Below, in pieces: positions 16,342-27,568 of a DNA stretch of 41,693 nucleotides. Source of the stretch: Phycicoccus elongatus Lp2. GTDB taxonomy: Bacteria > Actinomycetota > Actinomycetes > Actinomycetales > Dermatophilaceae. The stretch spans positions 1,959,660-2,001,352 of the forward strand of contig NZ_HF570956.1 in the NCBI RefSeq assembly GCF_000367525.1, in the 5' to 3' direction. The first letter of the stretch is position 1. Each line of letters starts with the position of its first letter. A model generated the notes under the pieces. The model saw nothing but the letters and a program-made list of their open reading frames with translations, was not told the DNA's origin and made no database searches. A program made the position numbers and the translations under genes.

Positions 16342-16812
16342 TCAGTCCAGTCCGAGGTCTCGACGCAGTTTGGCGACGTGACCGGTGGCCTTGACGTTGT
16401 ACCACGCATGCTCGATCTTGCCCTCCTCGTCCACGACAAAGGTGGAGCGGATCACGCCGGTCACCTTCTTGCCGTACAGCATCTTCTCGCCGAAGGCGCC
16501 CCACTCCTTCATGACCGACTTGTCGGGATCCGACAGGAGGGTGATCGTCAGGTGGTCGCGCTCGCGGAACTTCGCCAACTTCTCCGGCTTGTCAGGACTG
16601 ATCCCGATCACCGTGTAACCATGCGCTTGCAGTGAGTCGAGTGACTCGGTGAAGTCGCAGGCCTGCTTGGTGCAACCGGGCGTCATGGCGGCCGGATAGA
16701 AGTAGACGATCACCCGGTGTCCACGCAGTTGACTGAGCAAGAAATCCCGTCCGGCGTCATCGGTGAGCTGGAACTGTGGCGCGGCAGCACCGATCTTTAG
16801 ACGATCGCTCAT
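16342..16812 (-). CDS. bcp: Thioredoxin-dependent thiol peroxidase (Bcp/PrxQ peroxiredoxin)
   Basis: 156 residues. Reduces hydroperoxides using thioredoxin. The peroxidatic Cys is C47 in AAMTPGCTKQACDF, with the resolving Cys five residues on at C52, the PrxQ arrangement. VIGISPDKPEKLAKFRERD and LLSDPDKSVMKEWGAFGEK are family-typical. The residues before the active site are YFYPAAMTPGC rather than the usual YFYPKDDTPGC, a mild variant. AGGAGG lies 4 nt before the ATG; an in-frame TTG three bases upstream is less likely. First gene of the operon with DUF3618 and the GroES-like gene. Confidence 0.93.
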   Translation of the reverse strand: MSDRLKIGAAAPQFQLTDDAGRDFLLSQLRGHRVIVYFYPAAMTPGCTKQACDFTESLDSLQAHGYTVIGISPDKPEKLAKFRERDHLTITLLSDPDKSVMKEWGAFGEKMLYGKKVTGVIRSTFVVDEEGKIEHAWYNVKATGHVAKLRRDLGLD

Positions 16813-16982
16813 CAATCCTCCTTGGGGCTGGACGCACAGTCCAACCTACCGCCGTGGAGACAGAGCCCCAACAAGACAAGTCACTCGGGCCGATGGAATC
16901 TGAGCCTTGTAGCTCGGTTACATGTCCCCTCCGTCGCAGCACTAGCCTGAGGGGTGACGTCTCCACCACAACAAGGAATACA

Positions 16983-17966
16983 GTGAAGCGCGCGCTCATC
17001 ACCGGCATCACCGGACAGGACGGCCTCTACCTGGCCGAGTTGCTCCTGGCCAAAGGCTACGAGGTCCACGGGATCATCCGCGGGCAGAACAATCCCAAGC
17101 GAGCCCTGGTCGAGGCCATCGTCCCCGAAGTGGTCCTGCACACCGGCGACCTGACCGACCTGTCGGGTCTGCTCCGCGCCCTGCACGCCTCGCAGCCCGA
17201 CGAGGTCTACAACCTTGGTGCTGTCTCCTTCGTTGCTTACTCGTGGGAGAACGCGCAGGTGACCACGGAGGTCACCGGCAACGGTGTGCTCAACATCCTC
17301 GAGGCCATCAGGCTGTATGCCGGCGACGACGTCTCGAAGGTCCGCTTCTACCAGGCGAGCAGTTCGGAGATGTTCGGCAAGGTCCAGGAGGTCCCGCAGC
17401 GCGAGAGCACCCTGCTCTGGCCCCGCTCCCCCTACGGGGTCGCCAAGGTCTACGGGCACTACATGACCATCAACTACCGCGAGTCCTATGGCATGCACGC
17501 GAGCAGCGGCATCCTCTTCAACCACGAATCCCCGCGTCGCGGGCCGGAGTTCGTCACCCGCAAGGTGACCCTGGCAGTTGCCGAGTTCGCACGCGGCCGC
17601 ACCGAGCCACTGGCGATGGGTAACCTCCATGCCAAGCGTGACTGGGGCTATGCCGGCGACTACGTCGAGGGGATGTGGCGGATGCTGCAGCAGGACACGG
17701 CCGACGATTACGTCCTGGCCACAGGCCAGACCCACTCGATCCACGAACTCCTCGATGTCGCCTTTCGACACGTGGGGATCGACGACTGGGCGGGCCACGT
17801 GACCCAGGACCCACGATTCATGCGGCCAGCAGAGGTGGACCTCCTCATCGGAGATGCCTCCAAGGCTCGCGACGTGCTCGGCTGGCAACCCACCGTCAGC
17901 TTCGAACGGCTGGTCACGATGATGGTCGACTCCGACCTGGCCGCCCTCGACGCCCGCCGGTCGTGA
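16983..17966 (+). CDS. gmd: GDP-mannose 4,6-dehydratase
   Basis: 327 residues from GTG, preceded by AAGGAA. Converts GDP-D-mannose to GDP-4-dehydro-6-deoxy-D-mannose, the entry to GDP-fucose, rhamnose and perosamine. The Rossmann motif is GITGQDG at 8-14, the catalytic set is S127/E129 and Y151-x3-K155 (SPYGVAK), and [16 protein letters not shown] and [18 protein letters not shown] are diagnostic of Gmd. It is shorter than the ~350-370-residue classical form. Its stop overlaps the start of the paralogue at 17963, so they are expressed together. It is divergent from bcp. Confidence 0.93.
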   Translation: MKRALITGITGQDGLYLAELLLAKGYEVHGIIRGQNNPKRALVEAIVPEVVLHTGDLTDLSGLLRALHASQPDEVYNLGAVSFVAYSWENAQVTTEVTGNGVLNILEAIRLYAGDDVSKVRFYQASSSEMFGKVQEVPQRESTLLWPRSPYGVAKVYGHYMTINYRESYGMHASSGILFNHESPRRGPEFVTRKVTLAVAEFARGRTEPLAMGNLHAKRDWGYAGDYVEGMWRMLQQDTADDYVLATGQTHSIHELLDVAFRHVGIDDWAGHVTQDPRFMRPAEVDLLIGDASKARDVLGWQPTVSFERLVTMMVDSDLAALDARRS

Positions 17967-18931
17967 CCTCACCTGTTGCGGTCGTCACAGGCGCTGCCGG
18001 TCAGGACGGCAGCTATCTGGTCGAGCGCCTCGTGCACGATGGGTATGCCGTGCACGCGGTCGCCCGCTCGGCTGACCGGGCTGCACTCCTCAGCGCAGAC
18101 GACGTCACCATCCATGAGGTCGACCTGACCGAGCATGAACGCCTCAGTGGCCTCATCCTCGACCTCCGGCCTGACGAGATCTACAACCTCGGTGGACTCA
18201 GTTCAGTGGCGCACTCCTGGCAGGAGCCGATCGCTGCCGCCGAGGTCAGCGGAGTCGCCCCGATCGTTCTCCTCGAGGCGGCCCTGCGCCTTCAGCACCA
18301 GTCGGGACGACCGGTGCGCGTGCTCCAGGCGTCGAGCGCTGAGATCTTCGGCGAGCCCTCTGAAGTCCCGCAAACCGAACTCACGCCGATCCGACCTGTC
18401 AGTCCCTATGGAGCGGCCAAAGCCTTGGCGCATCACGCCGTCCATGTCTTCCGAGGTCGCGGCCTGCACGCTTCCTCCGTGATCCTCTACAACCACGAGT
18501 CACCGCGGCGACCGACCACCTTTGTGACTCGCAAGATCACGGCCGCGGTGGCCGCCATCGCGACCTCCGGGTCGGGCACCTTGGCGCTCGGCAACCTGGA
18601 CGCTGCCCGAGACTGGGGCTGGGCACCGGACTACGTCGACGCCATGGTCCGCGCGGTCCGCCACGGAACCGCGGGCGACTACGTCATCGCGACCGGGACA
18701 GCACACACGGTGAGGGAGTTCGTCGCTGCGGCGTTCGGACACGTCGGGGTCGCTGACTGGCACGAGCACGTGACCATCGATCCGGCCTTTGTGCGACCGG
18801 CGGATCCCAGCATTCTGGTGGGAGATGCGAGCAAGGCTCGCGCAGACCTCGGGTGGCGCCCGTCCAAGGACTTCCGTGACCTCGTCTGCGCCATGGTCGA
18901 CCACGATCTGGCGCTTCTGAGGGCCCGCTGA
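17963..18931 (+). CDS. GDP-mannose 4,6-dehydratase-like paralogue
   Basis: 322 residues from a GTG overlapping the gmd stop. It keeps GAAGQDG, the catalytic Y149-x3-K153 (SPYGAAK), [26 protein letters not shown] and [17 protein letters not shown], all of which mark it as a Gmd-family protein rather than a GMER/Rmd reductase. It is clearly diverged from its upstream neighbour, so it is an old tandem duplication. It could be the partner that reduces or epimerises the 4-keto intermediate, a second dehydratase with another nucleotide sugar, or a subunit of a heteromer. No terminator is obvious before the convergent DUF2017 gene. Confidence 0.85.
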   Translation: MTSPVAVVTGAAGQDGSYLVERLVHDGYAVHAVARSADRAALLSADDVTIHEVDLTEHERLSGLILDLRPDEIYNLGGLSSVAHSWQEPIAAAEVSGVAPIVLLEAALRLQHQSGRPVRVLQASSAEIFGEPSEVPQTELTPIRPVSPYGAAKALAHHAVHVFRGRGLHASSVILYNHESPRRPTTFVTRKITAAVAAIATSGSGTLALGNLDAARDWGWAPDYVDAMVRAVRHGTAGDYVIATGTAHTVREFVAAAFGHVGVADWHEHVTIDPAFVRPADPSILVGDASKARADLGWRPSKDFRDLVCAMVDHDLALLRAR

Positions 18932-19018
18932 GACAACGGCGTCGTCCGGACCGTTTCCCCAGTAGGAGGGCACTGCACGAGGCCAGCCAGCGCCACCGCG
19001 ATCGTCGCGCCCACACGG

Positions 19019-19693
19019 TCAGCCTTGCCCACCTGAGTCGAGCGACCGCAGCAACTCACCGGCCAAGGTCTCCTGGAGCCAGGTGAGGAAGTCGTAGACG
19101 ACCATCGCATAGACGAGCGGATCATCGGGCGCCAAGGTGTCGACGATGACCTCCAGGCGCTCCACGTCGGTGTCGTCCCGGAGCTCGAGTCGCTCGCCGA
19201 GGACCAGCCGCACGTCCGTGAGCGCCGCGAGCAGGAGAGGCGCAGTGGCGGCGTCGACCTCGACCGACCCGGAGTCGCCGCTCAACGCCGCGATGGACCG
19301 TCGGAGCGCGGCAGCCTTTCTCTGCTTCAGTCCGTCCTCTGTCAGCCGACGGAACTCTGCAGACACCTGCTCGTCCGATCGGTTGCCGGCGGGAAGCAAT
19401 CGTTGCAGAGCCGGGTCCCGCTCGCCGAAGGACCGGGCATCCTCGGGCACCGGCCCGGCGGATGGCCAACCCTGCTGATCCTCGGGAAGGACCGATACCC
19501 CGATCCCGAGTCCACCCATGCCCGCGACGATCTGGTCGAAGGGGTCCGCGGCCTCCGTCGGTGCGGCCGGAGCATCCAACAACTCGATGACCTGCTCCAT
19601 GAGTCCGATGACCACCCCACGTTCGACCTCGTCGAGCTTCGCGGCATACCGCAGGTCGGCGCCCTTGCCGCGGCGACGGAAACCGCGGGCCAT
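19019..19693 (-). CDS. DUF2017 protein
   Basis: 224 residues. A mostly helical protein with no recognised catalytic motif. It is assigned by its fixed position directly downstream of clpS with a 4-bp overlap (ATGA) and by the typical N-terminus ARGFRRRGKGADLRYAAKLDEVERGVVIGLMEQVIELL and C-terminal VYDFLTWLQETLAGEL. The coupling suggests a role in or around ClpS/ClpP proteolysis, but no function is established. Confidence 0.85.
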   Translation of the reverse strand: MARGFRRRGKGADLRYAAKLDEVERGVVIGLMEQVIELLDAPAAPTEAADPFDQIVAGMGGLGIGVSVLPEDQQGWPSAGPVPEDARSFGERDPALQRLLPAGNRSDEQVSAEFRRLTEDGLKQRKAAALRRSIAALSGDSGSVEVDAATAPLLLAALTDVRLVLGERLELRDDTDVERLEVIVDTLAPDDPLVYAMVVYDFLTWLQETLAGELLRSLDSGGQG

Positions 19694-19983
19694 CAGTGGT
19701 CCTTCTGGAAGGTGGCCCAGAGGCCGAACCCTTGGAGAGCCTCGGTGTCGATTTCCATCTTCTCCCGCGGCCCGGTCGACACGACGGCTCGTCCCTTGGT
19801 GTGCACGTCCATCATCAGCTTCTCGGCCTTCTCCCGGCTGTAACCGAAATAGGACTGGAAGACATAGGTCACATAGGACATGAGGTTGACCGGGTCATTC
19901 CACACCAAGGTGATCCACGGGACGTCAGGCGCGAGGTCACCCGAGGACTCGGTGACCTCCTGCTCGACGGGCGCAATGGACAC
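19693..19983 (-). CDS. clpS: ATP-dependent Clp protease adaptor ClpS
   Basis: 96 residues from GTG at 19983. Delivers N-degron substrates to ClpC/Clp[47 protein letters not shown] is the ClpS core, with the N-D pair and the later VH that line the N-degron pocket. An ATG at 20034 would add 17 residues but would overlap the end of hmgA; the SIAPVEQ start matches other actinobacterial ClpS proteins better. It overlaps DUF2017 by 3 nt. Confidence 0.92.
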   Translation of the reverse strand: MSIAPVEQEVTESSGDLAPDVPWITLVWNDPVNLMSYVTYVFQSYFGYSREKAEKLMMDVHTKGRAVVSTGPREKMEIDTEALQGFGLWATFQKDH

Positions 19984-20012
19984 GCCCCAACTGTATGCCG
20001 CGGGTGCGGCTC

Positions 20013-21278
20013 TCAGCTGCGGCCCCAACTCCATTGGTAGACACCGTCGTCACAGGCCCGGCCGCCCTCACCCAACTCGAGAGGCTTGAAGGTGTCGACC
20101 ATGACGGCCAACTCCTCGAAGCGCTCGGCGCCGATCGATTTCTCGGCCGCCCCCGGTTGCGGGCCGTGCGCGTGCCCGCCCGGGTGCAAGGACACCGACC
20201 CGCGCTCGATGCCCGAGCCCTTGCGCGCCTCGTAGTCGCCGTCGACGTAGAACATGACCTCGTCGGAGTCGACATTGGAGTGGTAGTAGGGCACCGGGAT
20301 CGCGAGCGGGTGGTAGTCGACCTTGCGCGGCACGAAGTTGCAGATGACGAAGTTCCAGCCCTCGAAGACCTGGTGGGCCGGCGGTGGCTGGTGGATCCGT
20401 CCCGTGATGGGCTCGAAGTCGCTCACGTTGAAGACGTACGGGTAGAGGCATCCGTCCCAGCCGACGACGTCGAGCGGGTGGAAGGGCACCGTGTGCACGG
20501 TCCCGACGATGCCGCCCGAGCTGCTGGGCCCACTCCCCCGGTGCTTGATGTAGACATTGGTCACCTGCGCCGGGTCCTCACCGATGTCCTCGGCGAGCAG
20601 CGGGCCGAGCGGCTGTCGCAGGTCGCGCTCACAGAAGGGGGCGTGCTCGAGGAATTGGCCGTACTTGCTCAGATAGCGCTTCGGCGGCGCGATGTGGCTG
20701 TTGGCTTCGATGCAGATCAGGCGCAGCGGGTCCTTGCGTGAGCGCTTCGGCAGCCAGCGGTGCGTGACCGCCCGCGGGATGATGACGTAGTCACCCTCAC
20801 CGACCTCGAAGGACCCGAAGACGGTCTCGACCCGCGCCTTCCCGCGCTCGACGTAGATGCACTCGTCGCCGATGGCGTTGCGATACCACGGAGAATCGGT
20901 GCCGCACACGGCATACGAGAGCCGGACATCCCCATTGCCCATGAGGAGACGACGTCCCGTGACGGCATCGGTGGAGCGGACAATGGCGTCGGTCTCGAAG
21001 AGGTCATGGGGCTTGAGGTGGCGCGCCATCAGCGGATGGTTGGCCGTGGTCGACAGGTCGCCGACGGCCCACTCCCGGACACCGGCGACGGTCGACGGGA
21101 TGTGGCGGTGGTAGAGCAGGCTGCTGTCGGAAGAGAAACCCTCCTCACCCATGAGCTCTTCGTAGTAGAGCTCGCCGGTGCCCGTCCCGACGCCACCGTG
21201 CGGCCCGGCGTTCTTGGGGCGGCGGTGTTGCGTGTGCCGCTTGGGCGGAATGCTGCCCATGGCTGCGTAGTGCGCCAT
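20013..21278 (-). CDS. hmgA: Homogentisate 1,2-dioxygenase
   Basis: 421 residues. A non-haem Fe(II) ring-cleaving enzyme converting homogentisate to maleylacetoacetate in tyrosine and phenylalanine catabolism. Family segments include [32 protein letters not shown] (N-terminal cupin), [20 protein letters not shown] and [15 protein letters not shown]. The [20 protein letters not shown] and HPGGHAHGP region should carry the His/Glu/His iron ligands. GAGGTGA precedes the ATG at 21278; the TTG one codon earlier is less likely. It is divergent from the unknown-fahA pair. Confidence 0.95.
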   Translation of the reverse strand: MAHYAAMGSIPPKRHTQHRRPKNAGPHGGVGTGTGELYYEELMGEEGFSSDSSLLYHRHIPSTVAGVREWAVGDLSTTANHPLMARHLKPHDLFETDAIVRSTDAVTGRRLLMGNGDVRLSYAVCGTDSPWYRNAIGDECIYVERGKARVETVFGSFEVGEGDYVIIPRAVTHRWLPKRSRKDPLRLICIEANSHIAPPKRYLSKYGQFLEHAPFCERDLRQPLGPLLAEDIGEDPAQVTNVYIKHRGSGPSSSGGIVGTVHTVPFHPLDVVGWDGCLYPYVFNVSDFEPITGRIHQPPPAHQVFEGWNFVICNFVPRKVDYHPLAIPVPYYHSNVDSDEVMFYVDGDYEARKGSGIERGSVSLHPGGHAHGPQPGAAEKSIGAERFEELAVMVDTFKPLELGEGGRACDDGVYQWSWGRS

Positions 21279-21469
21279 CAACTCACCTCGTCGTGATCGT
21301 GGGGGTGCAGGCAGGGTATGCCGCGGGCGCGCCTCGGCGACAGCGGGACGGCACCTGCGGGATCAGATTGGTCATTGCGTCTGCCGGGACGGGGAAGGGA
21401 GTGGTCAGAGTGTGCAGTGGATGTGCGGGCGGGCGGACATCGCGCTCCGGATTCCGTAGGGTGAACCGC

Positions 21470-22330
21470 ATGCCTGCGCCGTCGCCGGACCTCCTCACCG
21501 GACTCATCGACGACGCCGCCGTCTTCCCGCCCGGCAATGCCCCGCTCGACGTGGCCGTGCAGCGTCACCGGGCTCACCGCAGCAGTGCGTATGCCGCGTG
21601 CATCGGTCCGCTGCTCGTGCCGGCCTCCGCCGCGGCAGACCTCACGGCAATGGCCACTGGTCCACTCTCGGTCGGCCTCATCGTGCGGCCCGGTGGTGAC
21701 GCCGGGGACATCACTCGTGCTCGAAAAATGCTGGCCGGGACGGAGGTGGACGTGGCCGGAGCTGAGTGCGGTTGGTCCAAGGGGTGGCGCGAGAGCGTCG
21801 GCGACGGCTTGCCCGTGGCCCTCGAGATCCCGCGTGGTGCGGGCCAGGCGGCAGCCCTGGACGATCTTGCGGTGGCCGTCGCGGACGGCAGGCCTGTCGT
21901 GGGCAAATTCCGCACCGGCGCGACGTCATCATGGGCGTGGCCCGACGAGGCCGAACTCGCCGGTGTCATCCGTGCATTCCTGGATCGCGGCATCCCCTTC
22001 AAACTCACCGGGGGCCTGCACCACGCCACGCGCGGGAGTTATGCCGTCGCGGGAGTGCCGGAGGAGAATCACGGCGTGCTCAACGTCCTGATGGCGGTCC
22101 GGCATGCCTCGGACGGCGCCGACTGCACAGAGTTGGCCGACATCCTGGGCGACCGTGACGGTGAGAACCTCGCTGATGCCTTCGCCAGGGTGGCCGACGA
22201 TGTCGAGTACGCGGAGTCGATCCGGACTCACTTCGTGGGTTTCGGCTGCTGCGAGGTGACCCACCCGATCACCGAGTTCGTCGCTCTCGGACTGCTCCCG
22301 CCCGACCATCGCCCAGGAGGCGTTCGATGA
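21470..22330 (+). CDS. Conserved protein of unknown function coupled to fahA; possible isomerase
   Basis: 286 residues; not recognised as a named family. The stop overlaps the fahA start (ATGA at 22327-22330), so the two are translationally coupled inside the homogentisate locus. Regular alternation of short hydrophobic strands (VGLIV, VALEIPR, VGKFRTGA, FKLTGGLHH, VLNVLMAV, FVGFGCC) with helices suggests a beta/alpha barrel. Conserved-looking polar motifs are IDDAAVFPPG near the N-terminus, GKFRTG, KLTGGLHHATRG and ENHGVLN. The TAGGGT box 7 nt upstream supports the ATG at 21470. The pathway here lacks a recognisable maleylacetoacetate isomerase, so this gene could supply it. That is inference from position only. 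Confidence 0.7.
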   Translation: MPAPSPDLLTGLIDDAAVFPPGNAPLDVAVQRHRAHRSSAYAACIGPLLVPASAAADLTAMATGPLSVGLIVRPGGDAGDITRARKMLAGTEVDVAGAECGWSKGWRESVGDGLPVALEIPRGAGQAAALDDLAVAVADGRPVVGKFRTGATSSWAWPDEAELAGVIRAFLDRGIPFKLTGGLHHATRGSYAVAGVPEENHGVLNVLMAVRHASDGADCTELADILGDRDGENLADAFARVADDVEYAESIRTHFVGFGCCEVTHPITEFVALGLLPPDHRPGGVR

Positions 22331-23547
22331 CCACCAAGCTCGACCTGACCACCAGTGATCCCTTCGGAGTCCAGAACCTGCCGTACGGCGTCTTCACCCA
22401 TGGGGGCCACACCCGCGTCGGTGTGCGCCTCGACAACTCCGTGCTCGATGTGTGCTCGGTGCCGGACGCTCCCTTCGCCGACGCGTGGGCTACCCCTTCG
22501 CTCAACGCCTTCCTTGCCCTGGGGCGAGAGTCGTGGACCACCGCACGAACCTGGCTGCAGGACCTCGTCGGTGACGGCGACGAGCGCCCGACGATCGAGC
22601 AGCACCTGATCCCCCTCGCCGACGTCCAGATGGAGATGCCCCTCGTTGTCGGCGACTATGTCGACTTCTACGCCAGTGAGCACCACGCCACCAATGTCGG
22701 TCGTATCTTCCGTCCGGACTCGGAGCCATTGACGCCGAACTGGAAACACCTGCCGATCGGGTACCACGGGCGCTCGGGCACCGTGGTGGTGTCAGGAACC
22801 GACATCGTCCGCCCGAGCGGTCAGCGCAAGCCGCCGACGGAGCCCACTCCGGTCTTCGGCCCGAGCGTGCGGCTCGACATCGAGGCCGAACTCGGCTTCG
22901 TCGTCGGCGGCGCCCCCAGCCGATTGGGCGAGCCCGTCAGCCTGGCCGAGGCCGACGACCATCTCTTCGGCGTCGTCCTGCTCAACGACTGGTCGGCTCG
23001 AGACATCCAGGCCTGGGAGTACGTACCCCTCGGGCCCTTCCTCGGCAAGTCCTTTGCCACCACGATCAGCCCGTGGGTGGTCACCATGGATGCGTTGCGG
23101 GCAGCGCGGGTCCCCCTGCTGGGCCAAGACCCCGAACCGCTGCCCTACCTGCGAGGTGAGCCCACCGACGACGGTGCGTCCACGGCATACGGATTGGACA
23201 TCGACTACGAGGTGGAGTGGAACGGCACCGTGGTCTCACGGCCGCCCTACCGGACGATGTACTGGTCACCGGCGCAGATGCTGGCTCACCTGACGGTCAA
23301 TGGGGCCACGATCCGGCCCGGAGACCTCTTCGGTTCCGGCACGATCTCCGGGCCGGAGAAGGCACAGCGCGGATCCTTCCTCGAGTTGTCGTGGAGCGGT
23401 CAGGAGCCGATCCGGCTCGACGACGGCTCGACCCGGGCTTTCCTCGAGGACGGCGACACTGTCGTGCTGCGCGCCGTCGCCCCCGGGCCCGACGGCGCAG
23501 TCATCGGGCTTGGCGAGTGCACAGGCACGATCACGCCAGCTCGCTAG
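22327..23547 (+). CDS. fahA: Fumarylacetoacetase
   Basis: 406 residues. Hydrolyses fumarylacetoacetate to fumarate and acetoacetate, the last step of tyrosine degradation. It has an N-terminal FAH_N domain (FGVQNLPYGVFTHGG) and a catalytic domain with VGDYVDFYASEHHATNVG (metal Asp and active-site His), PIGYHGRSGTVVVSG, DIEAELGFVVG (metal Glu pair), LLNDWSARDIQAWEYVPLGPFLGKSFATTISPWVV, and GSGTISGPEKAQRGSFLELSW. All expected motifs are present and length is normal. Coupled to the unknown gene upstream; convergent with the RDD gene 1 bp away. Confidence 0.96.
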   Translation: MTTKLDLTTSDPFGVQNLPYGVFTHGGHTRVGVRLDNSVLDVCSVPDAPFADAWATPSLNAFLALGRESWTTARTWLQDLVGDGDERPTIEQHLIPLADVQMEMPLVVGDYVDFYASEHHATNVGRIFRPDSEPLTPNWKHLPIGYHGRSGTVVVSGTDIVRPSGQRKPPTEPTPVFGPSVRLDIEAELGFVVGGAPSRLGEPVSLAEADDHLFGVVLLNDWSARDIQAWEYVPLGPFLGKSFATTISPWVVTMDALRAARVPLLGQDPEPLPYLRGEPTDDGASTAYGLDIDYEVEWNGTVVSRPPYRTMYWSPAQMLAHLTVNGATIRPGDLFGSGTISGPEKAQRGSFLELSWSGQEPIRLDDGSTRAFLEDGDTVVLRAVAPGPDGAVIGLGECTGTITPAR

Positions 23548-23548
23548 T

Positions 23549-24337
23549 TCACCGCTTCTGGTGACCGACGACAACCTGAGTGTCGGCCACCTTGTCGTGC
23601 AGGGCCTGTCGACGCGGGTCACTCAGCGGCCACAGCAGGTCGGCCACGGTCGCCGCGAGGGCGACGAAACCGATGAAGGGCAGGTTGCCCAGGGCGGAGA
23701 GCAGGCTGGTGAAGGCGACCCGCCGCGAGGCCGAACCGACGTCGAGGATGCCGGCCCGGTCGGTCCGTCGGACACTGATCCCGAGCATCCGCTTGCCGGG
23801 CGTGGCACTCCAGCGAGTGAGGAAGAAGAAGTTGTAGGCCATCGAGAGGATGAGCGCGACCGCGGAGTAGTAGCCGACGTAGCGCACGTCCAGCAGGGCG
23901 ATGGCTGCGTTGATGTCGTCGGGCGTGGCGGTCGCGAGGTCACCCAGGGCGTCCAAGACCGGGGTCATGGCCTTGACGAGGAACCAGCCACCGACCAAGA
24001 GGCCGAGAAGACCGACGATGATCGAGTCGATGATGTAGGCCGCAACCCGCAGACCATACGACGCCAGCGGTATGCCGTCCGCGGTCGTGAGCAGCCGCCG
24101 CGCGCCGACGGGGACCGGCGGAGCGCTCGGCGCGGCATACGGATTGGGCGCAGGCGTCGTGGAGTGGCCCGCCGCGTACGGATTCTGCGGGGGCGGGGAC
24201 ACCTGCGGGGCGGGCGCCGCCGCACGGGTGCGCTTGGGGGTGACGTTCTTGGTCCACAGGATGCCGTCGAAGTAGCGCAGCTGGTCGGGATTCTCGGGGT
24301 CGTCGAACCATCCCGCTGACGTCGGCTGCTCGCTCAT
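23549..24337 (-). CDS. RDD-family membrane protein with N-terminal DUF2510
   Basis: 262 residues. Residues ~8-30 (AGWFDDPENPDQLRYFDGILWT) are a DUF2510 WW-like motif. A Pro/Ala/Asn-rich linker follows with two NPYAA repeats. From ~85 on is an RDD domain: LASYGLRVAAYIIDSIIVGLLGLLVGGW with the Arg/Asp signature, AVALILSMAYNFFFLTRWSATPGKRMLGISVRRTD, and a third hydrophobic segment (LPFIGFVALAATVADLLWPL). The role is unknown; some RDD proteins are linked to ion exchange. A CAGGCT box 7 nt upstream of the ATG suggests a leaderless transcript. It is inserted between fahA and hpd. Confidence 0.85.
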   Translation of the reverse strand: MSEQPTSAGWFDDPENPDQLRYFDGILWTKNVTPKRTRAAAPAPQVSPPPQNPYAAGHSTTPAPNPYAAPSAPPVPVGARRLLTTADGIPLASYGLRVAAYIIDSIIVGLLGLLVGGWFLVKAMTPVLDALGDLATATPDDINAAIALLDVRYVGYYSAVALILSMAYNFFFLTRWSATPGKRMLGISVRRTDRAGILDVGSASRRVAFTSLLSALGNLPFIGFVALAATVADLLWPLSDPRRQALHDKVADTQVVVGHQKR

Positions 24338-24358
24338 GCCGCCAAGCCTGACACGCCG

Positions 24359-24390
24359 CGGCGCCGGCCCCGAATCGGGGACCGGCGCCG
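24359..24390 (-). terminator. Strong hairpin downstream of hpd
   Basis: Arms CGGCGCCGGCCCCG and CGGGG-A-CCGGCGCCG pair over 14 bp with one bulged base and an AAT loop. It starts 11 nt past the hpd stop and ends before the RDD promoter. It has no U tract, as is usual in high-GC actinobacteria. Confidence 0.65.
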
Positions 24391-24400
24391 GCGCGATGGC

Positions 24401-26223
<1,823 letters not shown>

Positions 26224-26235
26224 CCGCCAGTCCCC

Positions 26236-27303
26236 TCAGCTGGCGGCGCAGGACGTGGGGGTCACCGGACCGGGTTCAGCAGCGTGCTGGACCACCTCCG
26301 AGCCACTGACCATGAGGCCGACCGCGACCACGGCCGTCACGACCAAGGTGCCCCGACGAAGAGCCATCCGTGTCTTCGGGACGCTTGCGATGGCGGTGAG
26401 CAGGGTCCCCCCGAGGAATCCGGCCGGACGCCCGCTGGCCACGGTTCGACCTACCTTCCGGGTGAGCACGAGCATGAGGCCACCTGCGGCGAGGACTGCT
26501 GCCAGCAGAGAGTCCGGCGACCACACCGGTGACGGCCCGGCCCTGAGGTAAGGCATGCCCTCAGTCCACATCCACCACCCCGAGACCTTCTGGAGCCCGA
26601 GCCAGACCGAGTCCACAGGGTGACTGACGTAGAACCGGAGGAGGTCGCCATGGGACGTCGGGGCCGTCGAGTCGCGCGTGCTCGGCCATCGCCGGTCGCG
26701 GTAGAAGACCCTTGGATCCGCCCCCTCGCGAGAAGTGGCGTAGAGCGGCACATACGCCCAGTACCGAAGCTGGACGTCCTGCACCAGCGACCCCTGCATC
26801 GGGAATGGACTCGGCCCACCCCCCAGCTTGATGTTGAGCGCCACCTGCGGGACCAGGGCCAGCGCGAGGCCGACAAGGACCGGCACCGCCTTCCTGCGCA
26901 GGCGGACCATGAGCAGGAGGAGGATCGATGCGACGGAGACGTAGGAGGCGGGCCGAAGGTTGAGCGCAACCCCCACGAAGGCCCCGGCGACCAGGTGGGG
27001 CCACCAACGACCTCGGTCCACCAGGACGAGCGAGGCTGCGAGGAGAATCAGCGGCCACGGATCGGTCAGGCTGAAGGGGCCGAGCGGGCCTCGCGCAAGA
27101 ATCGTGACAATGACCGAGACGGCCAGGGCCGGCCCGGCGCTGACGCCGAGCCGGCGACCGACGGCAGGGAGCAGCCACACACCTCGGCCGGCCAGCCATC
27201 CCGGACCAACGGGTCTGTGGCCCTGGGCGATGGCGACGCTGCCTGCCCAGTACGAGGCGGCGAAGGCCTGTCCGGCGGCCTCGTCCTGCCAAAGGATGGC
27301 CAC
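26236..27303 (-). CDS. Polytopic membrane protein, GT-C-like, with an abnormal 5' end
   Basis: About 355 residues from the first usable GTG, with eight or more hydrophobic helices. Features such as ILWQDEAAGQAF after the first helix, ALNLRPASYVSV, and a soluble segment RYWAYVPLYATSREGADPRVFYRDRRWPS recall dolichyl-phosphate-sugar-dependent GT-C transferases. This is a resemblance, not a firm match. The GTG start lies inside the first hydrophobic helix. The same frame stays open back to a TAG at 27511-27513 and encodes a plausible cytoplasmic N-terminus, but contains no ATG, GTG or TTG. Either an unusual start codon is used or the 5' end has been lost or frameshifted. Confidence 0.55.
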   Translation of the reverse strand: MAILWQDEAAGQAFAASYWAGSVAIAQGHRPVGPGWLAGRGVWLLPAVGRRLGVSAGPALAVSVIVTILARGPLGPFSLTDPWPLILLAASLVLVDRGRWWPHLVAGAFVGVALNLRPASYVSVASILLLLMVRLRRKAVPVLVGLALALVPQVALNIKLGGGPSPFPMQGSLVQDVQLRYWAYVPLYATSREGADPRVFYRDRRWPSTRDSTAPTSHGDLLRFYVSHPVDSVWLGLQKVSGWWMWTEGMPYLRAGPSPVWSPDSLLAAVLAAGGLMLVLTRKVGRTVASGRPAGFLGGTLLTAIASVPKTRMALRRGTLVVTAVVAVGLMVSGSEVVQHAAEPGPVTPTSCAAS

Positions 27304-27568
27304 GAAGAGGCCGATGACCGCCAGCGCTTGGGCCGGCCACCGGAAGGGTGCCTGGCCGGCACTCCCACGCGGCGAGGCGTTCGGCGTTACCCGCGTCCAC
27401 GACGAGGCGCGCGTGTGCTCGACACTTCTCGCTCCCGTTCTCCCTGCACGAGGGTTCCCACACCCCCGACCTCTCCCGTCTCGAGGACATGACGACGGGA
27501 TGAAGAGAGCCTAGAGGGAGAGCTCGCCGGGCGGACGTCACCCAGGGCCTACCGCCAGTGCTGTGCCG

